64,000 bases of DNA from an uncultured Clostridia bacterium (GCA_944381135.1 CALWJY010000013.1:39957-103956); one strand, 5' to 3'. Numbered from the stretch's first letter, positions 38,491 through 49,103 are shown. A program made the numbers and translations. Notes: a model not told the origin generated them from the letters alone.

Positions 38491-38514
38491 TGTCACTGAC
38501 AGCGTCACTGACGC
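38491..38514. repeat. Two adjoining palindromes (copies 2 and 3)
   Basis: TGTC-ACT-GACA at 38491-38501 (outer pair lost) then GCGTC-ACT-GACGC at 38502-38514, in the mrnC-ychF spacer. Confidence 0.75.
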
Positions 38515-38574
38515 AAGTTAAATTAAAATTATTTTCAAGGAATTATTTTTAAGTTAAGGACTCTATGTTAAAGA

Positions 38575-38609
38575 GTGTCACTGACACATTTAGAAGGCGT
38601 CAACGACGC
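38575..38609. repeat. Two palindromes abutting the ychF stop codon (copies 4 and 5)
   Basis: GTGTC-ACT-GACAC at 38575-38587 and GCGTC-AAC-GACGC at 38597-38609; the latter ends at the base before the ychF stop. They may serve as its transcript end, since no other terminator is visible. Confidence 0.75.
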
Positions 38610-39707
38610 TTACACGTTAAAGCGGAAAAGCATAACATCGCCATCTTGCACAACATAGTCCTTGCCTTCCATGCGCACTTTTCCTTTTTCTTTGGCTTTC
38701 AAGAAACTTCCCGCTTCCACAAGGTCTTGATATGACACCACTTCCGCCTTGATGAAACCTTTTTCAAAATCGGTGTGAATTTTCCCCGCTGCTTGAGGCG
38801 CTTTTGTGCCTTTTGTGATTGTCCAAGCACGAACCTCTTTTTCACCGGCGGTGAGATAGCTCTGAAGCCCCAAAAGGTCATAACTTGCCACGACAAGTTG
38901 TTCAAGTCCGCTTTGTGAAATGCCAAGTTCTGTCTTGAACATTTCGCGCTCGTCCTTGTCAAGAGAAACAAGTTCTTCCTCAATTTTTGCGCACAAAACA
39001 ACCACGCCAGCACCTTCGTTTGACGCAATTTCTTTCACAGTTTTCATATATGCGTTGTCAGTTTTTGAGGCGAGGTCGTCTTCTGAGATGTTTGCCACAT
39101 AGATGACAGGTTTTGCGGTGAGAAGTGCAAAGTTTTTCAAAAGTTTTTGTTCGTCTTCATTGAATGACAAAAGTCTTGCCTGTTTTCCAACTTCCAAGGC
39201 TTCTTTAATGCGGGACATCATTTCCACACTTTGCAAAAGGCTTTTGTCTTTGTTTTGTCTTGCCACTTTTTCGTTTTTATCCAGAAATTTTGTCACTTGC
39301 TCGAGGTCTGAAAGGGCAAGTTCCATTTCAATTGTCTCTATGTCGCGTTTTGGGTCAACCGAGCCACTGACATGAATGATTTTTTCGTTGTCAAAACATC
39401 TGACAACATGCACAATGGCGTCACATTCGCGTATGTGGCTTAAAAACTTGTTTCCAAGTCCTTCGCCGTGGCTTGCACCAGCCACAAGCCCTGCAATGTC
39501 CACAAATTCGATGCTTGCAGGGGTGATTTTTTGTGTGTTATACATTTTTCCCAAAACTTGCAATCTCTCGTCTGGCACATCCACCACGCCAACATTTGGC
39601 TCGATTGTGCAGAAAGGATAGTTGGCACTTTCTGCGCCAGCCTCTGTGATTGCGTTGAAAAGTGAACTTTTGCCAACATTTGGCAGTCCAACAACTCCAA
39701 TTTTCAT
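38610..39707 (-). CDS. ychF: Ribosome-binding ATPase YchF (OLA1 family)
   Basis: ATG 39707 follows TTGGAGAGA. The 365-residue protein has G1 [15 protein letters not shown]3 [10 protein letters not shown] with the Leu that replaces the catalytic Gln in this family, and NISEDDLA at the position of NKxD, consistent with ATP rather than GTP preference. A coiled-coil insertion (about 130-200) and a C-terminal TGS domain ([21 protein letters not shown]...) are intact. Confidence 0.95.
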   Translation of the reverse strand: MKIGVVGLPNVGKSSLFNAITEAGAESANYPFCTIEPNVGVVDVPDERLQVLGKMYNTQKITPASIEFVDIAGLVAGASHGEGLGNKFLSHIRECDAIVHVVRCFDNEKIIHVSGSVDPKRDIETIEMELALSDLEQVTKFLDKNEKVARQNKDKSLLQSVEMMSRIKEALEVGKQARLLSFNEDEQKLLKNFALLTAKPVIYVANISEDDLASKTDNAYMKTVKEIASNEGAGVVVLCAKIEEELVSLDKDEREMFKTELGISQSGLEQLVVASYDLLGLQSYLTAGEKEVRAWTITKGTKAPQAAGKIHTDFEKGFIKAEVVSYQDLVEAGSFLKAKEKGKVRMEGKDYVVQDGDVMLFRFNV

Positions 39708-39841
39708 TTTTCTCTCCAATTAAAGTTCGCAAGGTGCAATTTTGTGGTTTTGACGCGCCACACACCTTGCGAAATCAGTTTTTTGTAGGTTAAATAAATA
39801 GTTTTTTTGACAAACATATTTTATTTATTTTGAAAACTATA

Positions 39842-42800
39842 TCATGCTGACATTCCTCCGCGGCCGGAGAATGTTTTTGCATCCATTTGTTTCTTTCTTG
39901 CCTTTTTGGCTGATTCTTCGCTTTTATCTTCTTCTTTTTGGGCGTTTTTGTCCTCTGGAAGATGATATTCTCTAAGCAAAGCATCCACACCACCTCGTGT
40001 TTTTGTGCTTCCAGAAGGAATGTAACTGATTGAGCCATCTGAATTGATTGTCAAATCGTTAATGCTTGGGTTTTTAGCTCGGCTTTTATTAGACTCCAAG
40101 ATCCTTTTTGCTTCTTCAGTCACTCTGCTTTCATTGTCAATCACTTGTTGCCTTTCGTTTTGCTGTCTTGCAGTTTTCTGTTGAAGTGCTGAAAGTTCAT
40201 CTTTTGCTCTTTCAAGTGTTTGTTTTACTTGAGCTTGTTCGCGCTGAACGTTGATGTGTTCTTCGCGCGCTGTGTCAAATGCCGTTCTTGCAACGGTGAC
40301 TTCTCTTTCTGCCGAATCTCTTTCTCTTTGTTTGTTTTCAATTTCGTCAAGTGTGTTTTCTGCGTTTTTAAATTCGTCTGATGCTTCAAAGTCTGAAAGT
40401 TCTTTTTCGGCGTTTTTGACATCTTCCCGAGCTGAACTTGACCTGCTTTTTGCAGAGGAAATGACAGCATCAATTTCTCTTGTGCTTAGGCCAATTCCTG
40501 TTTTCATTCCATGTTTTTCACGCAGTTGTCTGAGTCTCTTTTTCTGTTCTTCAGTCAGCTCACTTTCGGAAATTTCTGCAAGAGCACGCATTTCGGCTTC
40601 ATCTTCGCTAAGCTCTCTAAGTGCTTTTTCTGCCTCTGTGCGAGCGTTTTCCTTTTCTCTAACTTTCTTATTAAGGTCATCATGTTTTTTGGAAACTTCT
40701 TCAATCTTGTTCAATTTTTCTTTGGTTTCATCTGATGTCAACTCATTTTCGCGTGCTGTCAGTTTTCTTTCTGCATTTTGAAGCGTTGTCATGCTTTCAT
40801 TTTCTCTGTTTTTTGCAGAGGATTCACGAGCATTGATTCCAACCAAATTGTTTTCCATGCCAGCAATTTGATTTTGCAGTTCTTCAAGTGAATGTTGTTC
40901 TTGACTTGTCAGCAAAGCATGTTCTTTCTCAAGACGAGAAACAACTTGTTTCTGACTTCTTTTGTCTTGCTGTGCATAGAGGTTGTTTAGTTGACTTTCT
41001 TCAAGACGTTGTTTCCCTTGAAGCTCGGCAATTTCTCCCCTCAAAATGAGACGTTTTTCTTCAAGTTTTGCTCTTTTCTTTGCTTTTTGTCTTTCGCTCA
41101 ATTTTGGATTTGAATTGACTTTTGCAATTGCAGTGTTGACTGCGTTGTGCTCTTGAATTTTTTGGTTGAGCTTTTCGTTTGTTCTCACTCGTTGTCTGAT
41201 GAGAGTTTTTTCTTTTGTTTTTTTGGCTTCAACGGTCTTTTCTTTTGATTTGGCATCCTTTGCCCACCATCTTTTGATTCTTTCAATTGGTTGAATTTCC
41301 GTTATAACTCCGCCACAGAAGAAGGCAATTGCAAAAACTTGAGCCCCCGGAACGATGCACGAAACAATCACTGAAAGAATTGCCAAAATGAAGAACCCAC
41401 GCCTAAGTTTTTCGTCAACACTTTTGTCTTTTCGTTTTGGTTTTTCATTCTTCTTCGGCTTTGGTGGGGCATTCTGCGTCTGTTGATTTTCTTCTTGAGC
41501 AGGGGTTTCAACTGTTGGGTTTGCAATGGTTGGGTTTGGTCTTTCTGCCGGTGCTGGGTCTGTGATGCTTATGCCAGAAGAAATTTCTCTTTCTGGGTCG
41601 GCAATTCTTTCAGGAATTGGAAGAGGAGCAGAGTCATCATCTGTGTCCGCTGGTGGTGTGACAACAGGCTCGTCAACGGGTTCGGCTGAAGGTTCGCTTG
41701 CCGTCCTTGACATTGCAATCACGCGGTCTCCAAGTGAGAACGGAACAGCAACTTGTTCGGTGTTTCGATTGTATACTGCAAAAGAGTTTTCTGCGTTCAT
41801 TTTCTTGTCAGGTTGATTTTTTATGTCCGCAGAAGAACCATCAATGTGCATGTCATAGACTTCAAAGTTGGACTTATCAGCTTCTGCACTTTGTGTTGGG
41901 GCGCGGAATTTGTCTTTTGCAATGCGCTTCAGTTCGTTGATTGCGGAAACATTGGTGGCGTCAGTGAAGTCAACTTCCAAACTTAGTGTAGATTTTCCCA
42001 CTTCGCCAGAGCCAAACCCGAAGCACAGGGCAGTGTTGGCGTTTTCTGACATAATGTCAGATGAATTTGTTGCTTCCAAAAAGACAGATTTGATTTCTTC
42101 ATATTTTGGTGCTGAATAGGCAATTCTGTTTTTTGTTTTGTTTTGTGTTTGGAAAAACAAGGAAACTTTTCCGTCTTGTTTTTTGACATTCAGGAAAGTG
42201 CGCTGTTTTGTTCCGTCAGCCGTTTTCAGATTGATTGGAATGGAATAGAGCTCAATTTTCTTGTCTTCTTCTTTTTTGGCTGTTGATTTTGGGTCAGGAA
42301 TTTCCATTGAAATGGTTTGAGAACGAATGTTGTTCATTCTTCTCGTGTTTGCAATCATGTTGTTGACTTCGTCAATCAAAGCGTTTTGCTCTGCGGTGTT
42401 TTCTTTTCGAGTTTCCCAGGAATTTTCATTCTTTAAAGCGTTTTCAAGCACCTCATTCAAAAATTCAGAGCCCGGTTTACCTTGCGTCCAACCATAATCT
42501 TCAAGGCGACTTGCAACACTTTCGCGCTGCTCTTTTGTGATTTGCCAACCATTGCGAACAAACAATGTTTCATTTTGACTTTCTCGTCTGTTTCTCATGT
42601 TGTTGGAAACGGAAATCATAAGTGCCGAGAAAACAGGCTCTTCTCTTGAAATTTCGCATCCATTTTTGCTGGCAAGGGCATCTTTGATGAAATCGGTTGA
42701 AACGCCAATGTCATTTGGTGTTTTTGTGGTGTTTGCGTTTCTGACAATTGCGCGCTGTTTGCTTGAGCTGTTGATTGCTTGCACGCCAAGTGCGGAAAAC

Positions 42801-45727
42801 AAAACTGAAACTTCTCTTCCCAGACCTTTGATTTCGACATCTTGAATGTTGAGGTCTTTTGAAAGTTGAAGTTTGTCAACATCATAGCGATAGAACACTT
42901 CACCACCAATTTTGGTGTGAGAGCCAACTTCAACAACTTCGCCTTCATTTCCTGTTGGAAGAATTCCATCGTTTTGAGCATTAAGTTGGTCAACGGTTTC
43001 TTTGCTTAAATAAAGCGAAATTCTCTCTGCACCAGAAATGCTTGTTTCTTTCAAGAAGAGTGCAACTTTTTTGTCTTCAGTGGAGGTTGAACCGTCTGGA
43101 TTTGTTGTTGAAACTTGATTTGTGACTGAAAGCAGAAGTTTGTTTTTGGTTTTTTGCTCTTCATAAACAGTGAGTTTTTGAGATTTTTCAAGTCCAAGAC
43201 TTTCATTCAATTTGATTTCTTGGCTTAAGCCAGCAATGTTTGTTGTTCCAATCTTTATGGCTTCATCAATTTGGACGGTTTCTTTTGTCAGTTCTTGCCC
43301 TTTTTGCCCGCCTCTTGGTTTTATAATTCTGTCTGCGCCGTCAAGACCAGGGGTTTCAGGCGCTGGCTCTTCTGTTTCTTCTCTTACTGGAGTGTTTGGA
43401 ATTTCCATTGAAGGAATATAATAAAAGTTTGCAATTTTTGGAAGTTTGGTTGCATCAATTGAGGTTGAGGAAATTGGACTGTTTGAAAGAAGTGTTTGCA
43501 AGTTTGAAAGCACCATTTCATTTCCTGCTTCTTGAATTGGAAGTCTGAGGGTGTGTTTTGCGCCTTGATAGGAAAGTTCCAATGCAAGCACATTGCGTTC
43601 TCCCATTGGTTTGAAAGATGCACCCAAAATTTCGCAAGTTGTTGGTGTGGTTGGACTGCTTGCATCAAGTCCAAGCATGTTGATGAAAGTTTTTCCATTT
43701 TTTTGCATGACGCGGAAATGTGTTGGGTTTCCGTTTGGCATTTTGTATTCCAAAAAGTGATAGTTCACTCCGTCTTTGGCATAGAGAAGATTTCCGCTTA
43801 AGGTGGTTGTGTTTCTTTCAAGTTCCATTGAAGGAGAAAAAACAAAGTTTTCAACATGTGGCAAGTCAAAACTTTCAATTGCTTTTGCAGGCAAGTCTCT
43901 GTTGCCACTCAAAAGATTTATGCCGTTCACAATGCTTTGATTGTTTTCATATTGAATTGGCAATGCAAGTGTTTGGGTTATGCCTTGATGCGAAACCTGA
44001 AGTGCAACAATTTGGTTTCCGCCAACAGTTGCCATTTTTGCACCCAGAACCTGACATGTGGTTGGGCTTGTTGGATTTAAAGCGTTAATTCCAAGCAAGT
44101 TGATGTAGGTCGCGCCATTAAATCTCATTGCGCGCAAATATTGCACATTTGTTTGCCCGTTCACTATGGAAGTGTATGGAAGGTGAAAATAGTCCACGCC
44201 GGAATTGCGATATATAAGTGCATGCAATTGAGTTGGAATTTCAAGTCTTGAATCATATGAAAAGTTTGCAATGTTTGGACAGTGTGAGGCGTCAACATTG
44301 TTTGCTGGCATTGCTCTTCCATTTATGAGTGATTGCAAATCTGACAAAACATAAAAGTTATCGTCCTTTGGAATTGGAAGTGCAACAGAACGCTCTTTGC
44401 CGTTATAGAACAAATCCATTTTCAAAAGATTTCTTCCACCAATTGCTTGAAAACTTGCGTCAAAAATTTCGCAGGTTGTTGTGCTTGTTGGGTTGTTTGC
44501 GTCAAGACCATCCATATTGATGTATGTCTTGCCATTTTTTTGCATAACTCTCAAATATGGTTGTGGCGGTCTTGTTTCCCATGGAGCCGTGACTCTGTCA
44601 GATGGGATGTTGTATGGCAAGAAGAAATAGTCCACTCCTTCTTGTGAAAGGTGGAGATTGACTCTGTCTGCGTCTCTCAGCGGAGCGCGTTCTGGAGCGG
44701 TTACTCGTGTTGATGCGCAAATTGCAGGTCTGCTTGCACTTTCAGAGAAAAGGTCCAAGTTTGAAGAAATGTCAAAAAGGTTGACATTGTCAGCCATTGT
44801 TCTTCTTTGGTTTAAAAGGTTTCTGAATGTGTCAAGGGCTTGACAGTTTGTGGAATTTAAAGGAAGTTCAACTTCTTCAAAAGAAGAGCCAATTTCAGCA
44901 AGAAGATATGTTTTTCCATCTCTTTCTTGCCAAAAAGTTGGGTTTTCTGGAGTGCCTATGTTTTGAAGAGTGCCAGTCACAACATTTCCGTCTGGTTTTT
45001 GAAATTTGACATTCAAAATTGGAGGTTGCCCATTTTGAGTGATGACATCATATTCAAAAAACTTTGTCTGCCCATCTTCAGTTTTGTATGGTGTGAAATA
45101 GGTTGTGGCAACGCCACCACTTGAAAGTGTGTTTGAGAAAATTCTGATTTTGTTTGGTTCGATCAAACTTTCAGAAGTGACAGGAGTTTCATCGGCTGTT
45201 TCTTCATGGGTTTCTTCATGGGTTTCTCTTGCGCGAGTTGCACCAAGAGTGTTTCCAAGAAGAATTGGTGAGATTGTGCAAACTGCAGGTTTGTCAAGAT
45301 GAGCCGTCAAGGTGGCTTCATCAAGTCTTTTGACAATGTTGTCTTCAAAACGAGGGAAAGTTTCAAAAACGTGGCAGATTCCACTGTTTGTTTCGTTGAT
45401 TGGAAGCACAACACTGGAGATTTGGTCTGGGTGGGCAGAGTCAACGCTACGACAGTTGACAAAAAATCTTCCGTCAGAAGTCTTGCCGAAAATGTTGTCG
45501 GCTTCATCCTTAATTGGTTGTGCATTTATGCTTCTGCCGTGTGCGTCAACAAAACGGAGGCGATAGTTTCCTTCAATGAAACTTTCAACGCCAAGTTGAA
45601 CAAACCTCACTTCTCCCCTTGCATCTTTATATGGGAAAAGATAGCACTGAACTGTTTTGCCACTTTCTGTGGAATATGAACCAGATTCAACATTTTTAAG
45701 TTCTTCATCAATTCTTGCTGCAGCCAT
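39842..45727 (-). CDS. Giant repeat-containing membrane protein with long coiled coil, function unknown
   Basis: A 1961-residue protein with a strong AAGGAGG before ATG and no signal peptide. Five related beta-rich units begin near residues 29, 212, 362, 514 and 657, each with a YxxLPY/FPY-type start and, in units 3-5, KNGKTYINM/L-GLDA-NPT-TTCE and an ending like PNIANFSY-EIP. A sixth looser unit begins near 1160. Then a Pro/acidic linker (about 1340-1440), a hydrophobic hairpin or double membrane span at about 1445-1485, a charged helical coiled coil of nearly 400 residues (about 1500-1890), and a disordered tail ending GRGGMSA. No enzyme motif was found. Without a signal peptide the repeats are probably cytoplasmic, unless the internal span exports them. 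Confidence 0.75.
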   Translation of the reverse strand: MAAARIDEELKNVESGSYSTESGKTVQCYLFPYKDARGEVRFVQLGVESFIEGNYRLRFVDAHGRSINAQPIKDEADNIFGKTSDGRFFVNCRSVDSAHPDQISSVVLPINETNSGICHVFETFPRFEDNIVKRLDEATLTAHLDKPAVCTISPILLGNTLGATRARETHEETHEETADETPVTSESLIEPNKIRIFSNTLSSGGVATTYFTPYKTEDGQTKFFEYDVITQNGQPPILNVKFQKPDGNVVTGTLQNIGTPENPTFWQERDGKTYLLAEIGSSFEEVELPLNSTNCQALDTFRNLLNQRRTMADNVNLFDISSNLDLFSESASRPAICASTRVTAPERAPLRDADRVNLHLSQEGVDYFFLPYNIPSDRVTAPWETRPPQPYLRVMQKNGKTYINMDGLDANNPTSTTTCEIFDASFQAIGGRNLLKMDLFYNGKERSVALPIPKDDNFYVLSDLQSLINGRAMPANNVDASHCPNIANFSYDSRLEIPTQLHALIYRNSGVDYFHLPYTSIVNGQTNVQYLRAMRFNGATYINLLGINALNPTSPTTCQVLGAKMATVGGNQIVALQVSHQGITQTLALPIQYENNQSIVNGINLLSGNRDLPAKAIESFDLPHVENFVFSPSMELERNTTTLSGNLLYAKDGVNYHFLEYKMPNGNPTHFRVMQKNGKTFINMLGLDASSPTTPTTCEILGASFKPMGERNVLALELSYQGAKHTLRLPIQEAGNEMVLSNLQTLLSNSPISSTSIDATKLPKIANFYYIPSMEIPNTPVREETEEPAPETPGLDGADRIIKPRGGQKGQELTKETVQIDEAIKIGTTNIAGLSQEIKLNESLGLEKSQKLTVYEEQKTKNKLLLSVTNQVSTTNPDGSTSTEDKKVALFLKETSISGAERISLYLSKETVDQLNAQNDGILPTGNEGEVVEVGSHTKIGGEVFYRYDVDKLQLSKDLNIQDVEIKGLGREVSVLFSALGVQAINSSSKQRAIVRNANTTKTPNDIGVSTDFIKDALASKNGCEISREEPVFSALMISVSNNMRNRRESQNETLFVRNGWQITKEQRESVASRLEDYGWTQGKPGSEFLNEVLENALKNENSWETRKENTAEQNALIDEVNNMIANTRRMNNIRSQTISMEIPDPKSTAKKEEDKKIELYSIPINLKTADGTKQRTFLNVKKQDGKVSLFFQTQNKTKNRIAYSAPKYEEIKSVFLEATNSSDIMSENANTALCFGFGSGEVGKSTLSLEVDFTDATNVSAINELKRIAKDKFRAPTQSAEADKSNFEVYDMHIDGSSADIKNQPDKKMNAENSFAVYNRNTEQVAVPFSLGDRVIAMSRTASEPSAEPVDEPVVTPPADTDDDSAPLPIPERIADPEREISSGISITDPAPAERPNPTIANPTVETPAQEENQQTQNAPPKPKKNEKPKRKDKSVDEKLRRGFFILAILSVIVSCIVPGAQVFAIAFFCGGVITEIQPIERIKRWWAKDAKSKEKTVEAKKTKEKTLIRQRVRTNEKLNQKIQEHNAVNTAIAKVNSNPKLSERQKAKKRAKLEEKRLILRGEIAELQGKQRLEESQLNNLYAQQDKRSQKQVVSRLEKEHALLTSQEQHSLEELQNQIAGMENNLVGINARESSAKNRENESMTTLQNAERKLTARENELTSDETKEKLNKIEEVSKKHDDLNKKVREKENARTEAEKALRELSEDEAEMRALAEISESELTEEQKKRLRQLREKHGMKTGIGLSTREIDAVISSAKSRSSSAREDVKNAEKELSDFEASDEFKNAENTLDEIENKQRERDSAEREVTVARTAFDTAREEHINVQREQAQVKQTLERAKDELSALQQKTARQQNERQQVIDNESRVTEEAKRILESNKSRAKNPSINDLTINSDGSISYIPSGSTKTRGGVDALLREYHLPEDKNAQKEEDKSEESAKKARKKQMDAKTFSGRGGMSA

Positions 45728-45779
45728 TCTTCCTCCTTAACTTATAAGAGAATGATTTGATTTTTTATTTATAGATAAG

Positions 45780-45808
45780 ATTATATCACAATTAATGCTT
45801 ATTGTCAA
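45780..45808 (-). promoter_or_regulatory. Consensus promoter of the 1961-residue protein gene
   Basis: Minus strand TTGACA, 17-base spacer, TATAAT, giving a leader of about 45 bases. Confidence 0.88.
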
Positions 45809-45904
45809 ATTTTGACTTAAAATGAATTAAAATATCTTTTCTTTTTGTTTTTTGTGCTAAAAACCTTAAAAACACACCAAAATCAACACAAAATCAGCAA
45901 AAAT

Positions 45905-45933
45905 TGTTGTGTTTTTTTGTTATTTTTGATAAA
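45905..45933 (+). promoter_or_regulatory. Possible promoter of secA
   Basis: TTGTTG, 17-base spacer, TGATAA; about 30 bases before the start at 45964. The -10 match is weak and GATAAA is an alternative. Confidence 0.35.
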
Positions 45934-45963
45934 ATGTTGTAAATTATGTAATCAGAGGTATTT

Positions 45964-48678
45964 ATGGGACTTTTTGGAAATGAAAACAAATCTCAAGTGA
46001 AAAAACTTATGAAAATTGCTGACAAGGTGGTGGCACTTGAGGACAAATTTAAAAAATATTCAGATGAAGAACTGAAAAATTGCACGCAAGAATTCAAGAA
46101 TCGCCTTGCAAATGGTGAAACGCTGGACGACATTTTGCCAGAGGCATATGCTGTTGTGCGTGAGGCAGGCGACAGAGTTTTGAACATGCGTCATTTCTAT
46201 GTGCAGATTTTGGGTGGAATTGCACTTCATCAGGGGCGTATTGCAGAAATGGCAACCGGTGAAGGAAAAACTTTGGTGGCAACGCTTCCTGCATATCTCA
46301 ATGCGCTTTCTGGACTTGGCGTGCATGTGGTGACGGTGAATGAATATTTGGCAAAGCGTGACGCAGAATGGATGGGAAAGGTCTATCGTTTCCTTGGGCT
46401 TTCTGTTGGAGTGATTGTGTCTGGAATGGATGAGAAAGCAAAGAAACAGGCATATGCGTGCGACATCACTTATTGCACCAACAACGAACTTGGTTTTGAC
46501 TATCTTCGTGACAACATGGCAATCATGAAAGAACAACGTGTTCAGCGTGGACACAACTTTGCCATTGTGGACGAAGTGGACAGCATTTTGATTGATGAAG
46601 CAAGAACGCCACTCATCATTTCTGGCAGAGGCATGAAGTCAAGCGACAACTATGTGAAAGCGCAAAAGTTTGCCAAGACTTTAAAGCCAGAGGACTATGA
46701 AAAAGACGAAAAAACAAAGGCGCTCAATCTCACTGAAAGTGGTGTTGCAAAGGCAGAACGGTTCTATGGCACGGACAACCTTTCGGATGTCAACAACATC
46801 GAACTTAATCACTACATTAACAATGCTTTGAAAGCAAACTTTGTGATGTTTAAGGATGAAAACTACATTGTCAAAGACGGCGAGGTTGTCATTGTTGACG
46901 AGTTCACCGGGCGTCTTATGCCGGGCAGAAGATATAACGACGGGCTCCACCAAGCAATTGAAGCAAAAGAGGGTGTGGAAATTAAGGACGAAAACAAAAC
47001 TCTTGCCACCATCACTTTCCAAAACTATTTCAGAATTTATAAAAAACTTTCCGGCATGACGGGAACTGCCAAAACGGAAGAGGGCGAATTTAGGGCAATC
47101 TATAAATTGGATGTTGTCACAATTCCAACCAACAAACCAAACATCCGCATTGACGAGCCAGACATTGTTTTCACAACGGAAAATGGCAAAATCAGGGCGA
47201 TTGTGGAGGAAATCAAACGCCGTCATGAAAAAGGTCAACCAATTCTTGTCGGCACAATCACCATTGAAAAGAGTGAACTTTTGTCCAAGGCGCTGAAAGA
47301 AAACAAAATCAAACACACCGTCTTGAATGCCAAAAATCATGAACAAGAAAGTTTGATTGTGGCGCAGGCGGGGCGTAAAGGTGCTGTGACAATTGCCACA
47401 AACATGGCGGGTCGTGGAACGGACATTCTTTTGGGTGGAAACCCAGAATTTATGGCAAAAAAGAAGATGCAGGAAGAGGAATTTTCGGAAGAGCAAATTT
47501 CCTATGCCACTGCTTTCAACACCATTGATGATGAAGAAATGAACAAGGCGCGCGCAAGATTTCAAGAACTCTATTCCGAGTTTAAGAAAATCACTGACGC
47601 CGAAAAAGAAGAGGTGAAGAAGGCGGGCGGACTTCACATTGTCGGCACGGAAAGACACGAGTCAAGGCGTATTGACAACCAGCTTCGTGGGCGTGCTTCG
47701 CGTCAAGGCGACCCGGGCTCAAGCGTGTTTTTCTTGTCTTTGGAAGACGACCTCATCCGCAGATTTGGTGGCGACAGATTGAAGAAGATTGCAGAGTTTT
47801 TCAGATTGGAAGAGGGGACACCAATTCAACTTAAAATTCTTTCCAAACAAATTGAAAATGCACAGAAAAAAATTGAAATTCAAAACTTTGCAATGCGTAA
47901 AACCGTTTTGCAATTTGACGATGTCATGAATGCTCAGCGTGAAGTCATTTATGCCGAAAGAAACAAAGTTTTGGATGGGCTTGATGTGCATGATCAAATT
48001 ATGGGCATGTTTCCGGGGGTCATTTCCAAAGTGTGCGACAAGTGCGTGAATGACGAAAAACCATATTTTGAATGGGACTATGCAAAAATTAATCAAGAGC
48101 TTGAGCGCGGACTTTTGGAAAGAGGCAAAAATGTCATCACAGAAGATTTTTGCGAGGGGTTTGACCGCGAAGATTTGGAAGAAGCGGTGATGACTCTTGT
48201 CAGAAACAGATATAACGAGCGCATGAATGAAGCGGGAAGTTATGGCATTGATTTCGAGAAGATTGAGCGCTTTGTGCTTTTGAAAGTTGTTGACAGCAAT
48301 TGGATGAACCACATTGACAACATGCAAATCATGAAAAATGAAATTTTTGCAAGAGGTTTTGGAAATCAAGACCCAATTCTTGCATACAAAAAAGATGGCT
48401 ATGAACTTTTTGATGATATGATTGAAAGAATTAGAGAAACCACATGCATTGTGCTTCTCAACACAAGCATTCAAATCAGGCGTCCAGAACCTAAACCAGA
48501 GCCACAGCAAAAATTCCAAGAGGCAAGAGTGTATGACCCAGCGGCAGCACAACAGCGCCCACAAGAAATCAAAAAACAACAAACCGTGAAAAACACCGAA
48601 AAGAAAGTGGGACGCAACGACCCATGTCCATGCGGAAGCGGAAAGAAATATAAAAATTGTTGTGGAAGAAATGTATAA
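45964..48678 (+). CDS. secA: Preprotein translocase ATPase SecA
   Basis: A 904-residue motor that drives proteins through SecYEG. GAGGT precedes ATG. Walker A EMATGEGKTLVA, helicase box DEVDSILIDEARTPLIISG, IATNMAGRGTDILLGG and QLRGRASRQGDPGSSVFFLSLEDDL are intact, as are the preprotein cross-linking and helical scaffold regions. The C-terminus has the zinc motif CPCGSGKKYKNCC, which contacts ribosomes and SecB-like partners. A single copy of standard length, probably monocistronic, ending at the terminator at 48769. Confidence 0.97.
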   Translation: MGLFGNENKSQVKKLMKIADKVVALEDKFKKYSDEELKNCTQEFKNRLANGETLDDILPEAYAVVREAGDRVLNMRHFYVQILGGIALHQGRIAEMATGEGKTLVATLPAYLNALSGLGVHVVTVNEYLAKRDAEWMGKVYRFLGLSVGVIVSGMDEKAKKQAYACDITYCTNNELGFDYLRDNMAIMKEQRVQRGHNFAIVDEVDSILIDEARTPLIISGRGMKSSDNYVKAQKFAKTLKPEDYEKDEKTKALNLTESGVAKAERFYGTDNLSDVNNIELNHYINNALKANFVMFKDENYIVKDGEVVIVDEFTGRLMPGRRYNDGLHQAIEAKEGVEIKDENKTLATITFQNYFRIYKKLSGMTGTAKTEEGEFRAIYKLDVVTIPTNKPNIRIDEPDIVFTTENGKIRAIVEEIKRRHEKGQPILVGTITIEKSELLSKALKENKIKHTVLNAKNHEQESLIVAQAGRKGAVTIATNMAGRGTDILLGGNPEFMAKKKMQEEEFSEEQISYATAFNTIDDEEMNKARARFQELYSEFKKITDAEKEEVKKAGGLHIVGTERHESRRIDNQLRGRASRQGDPGSSVFFLSLEDDLIRRFGGDRLKKIAEFFRLEEGTPIQLKILSKQIENAQKKIEIQNFAMRKTVLQFDDVMNAQREVIYAERNKVLDGLDVHDQIMGMFPGVISKVCDKCVNDEKPYFEWDYAKINQELERGLLERGKNVITEDFCEGFDREDLEEAVMTLVRNRYNERMNEAGSYGIDFEKIERFVLLKVVDSNWMNHIDNMQIMKNEIFARGFGNQDPILAYKKDGYELFDDMIERIRETTCIVLLNTSIQIRRPEPKPEPQQKFQEARVYDPAAAQQRPQEIKKQQTVKNTEKKVGRNDPCPCGSGKKYKNCCGRNV

Positions 48679-48768
48679 GTCATTCATAATGGCGTTTTAA
48701 CCATTCGCAACGGCACTTAGTTTTAAATGTCATTCAGAAAAAATCTAAAAAACTTAATAATTTTATTA

Positions 48769-48796
48769 AAAAAATCGCAATTTTTGCGATTTTTTG
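48769..48796 (+). terminator. Strong Rho-independent terminator after secA
   Basis: AAAAAATCGCAA/TTGCGATTTTTT with a TTT loop. Confidence 0.9.
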
Positions 48797-48807
48797 TGTC
48801 CATGACG

Positions 48808-48820
48808 GCATCAGGGATGC
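48808..48820. repeat. 13-bp palindrome, copy 6
   Basis: GCATC-AGG-GATGC preceded by TGACG. Confidence 0.7.
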
Positions 48821-48862
48821 ATTTTGTTTGTCATATATAACGACATTCTTAACTCTTCACCC

Positions 48863-48955
48863 GTCATTCTGAGCCGACATCGTCAGATGTCGTGTCGAAG
48901 AATCTCATTTTCTTACTTAAATCCGAGACCCTTCGACTTCGCTCAGGGTGACGGC
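48863..48955. repeat. Inverted repeat element with internal hairpin
   Basis: Left arm 48863-48906 begins GTCATTCTGAGCC, contains GACATC/GATGTC hairpin, and ends GTCGAAGAATCTC. Right arm 48925-48955 is the imperfect inverse (GAGACCCTTCGAC...GCTCAGGGTGACGGC). The arms are 18 bases apart. Related copies lie at 62.3-62.9 kb. Confidence 0.85.
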
Positions 48956-49021
48956 GTTTGATTTAGTTAATGGGTTACGTTCAGTGTGACAAATATGGTT
49001 TGAAATATAGATAAATAGAAA

Positions 49022-49061
49022 GCATCACTGATGCCGTCAATGACGCTTCGAAGAATCTCTT
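49022..49061. repeat. Palindrome copies 7 and 8 fused to a repeat-arm fragment
   Basis: GCATC-ACT-GATGC at 49022-49034 followed by CGTC-AAT-GACG at 49035-49045, then TTCGAAGAATCTC, the end of the larger repeat's left arm. Confidence 0.75.
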
Positions 49062-49074
49062 TTTAAACTCCATA

Positions 49075-49103
49075 TTGACATGTGCCATAAAGGGTGATAT
49101 AAT
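49075..49103 (+). promoter_or_regulatory. Consensus sigma-A promoter
   Basis: TTGACA, 17-base spacer, TATAAT, 37 bases before ATG 49141. Confidence 0.88.

Noticed and set aside
46681-48687. Long minus-strand open frames of over 300 codons opposite secA
   Set aside because: They mirror the codon pattern of secA, have no ribosome sites and give Phe/His-rich nonsense.
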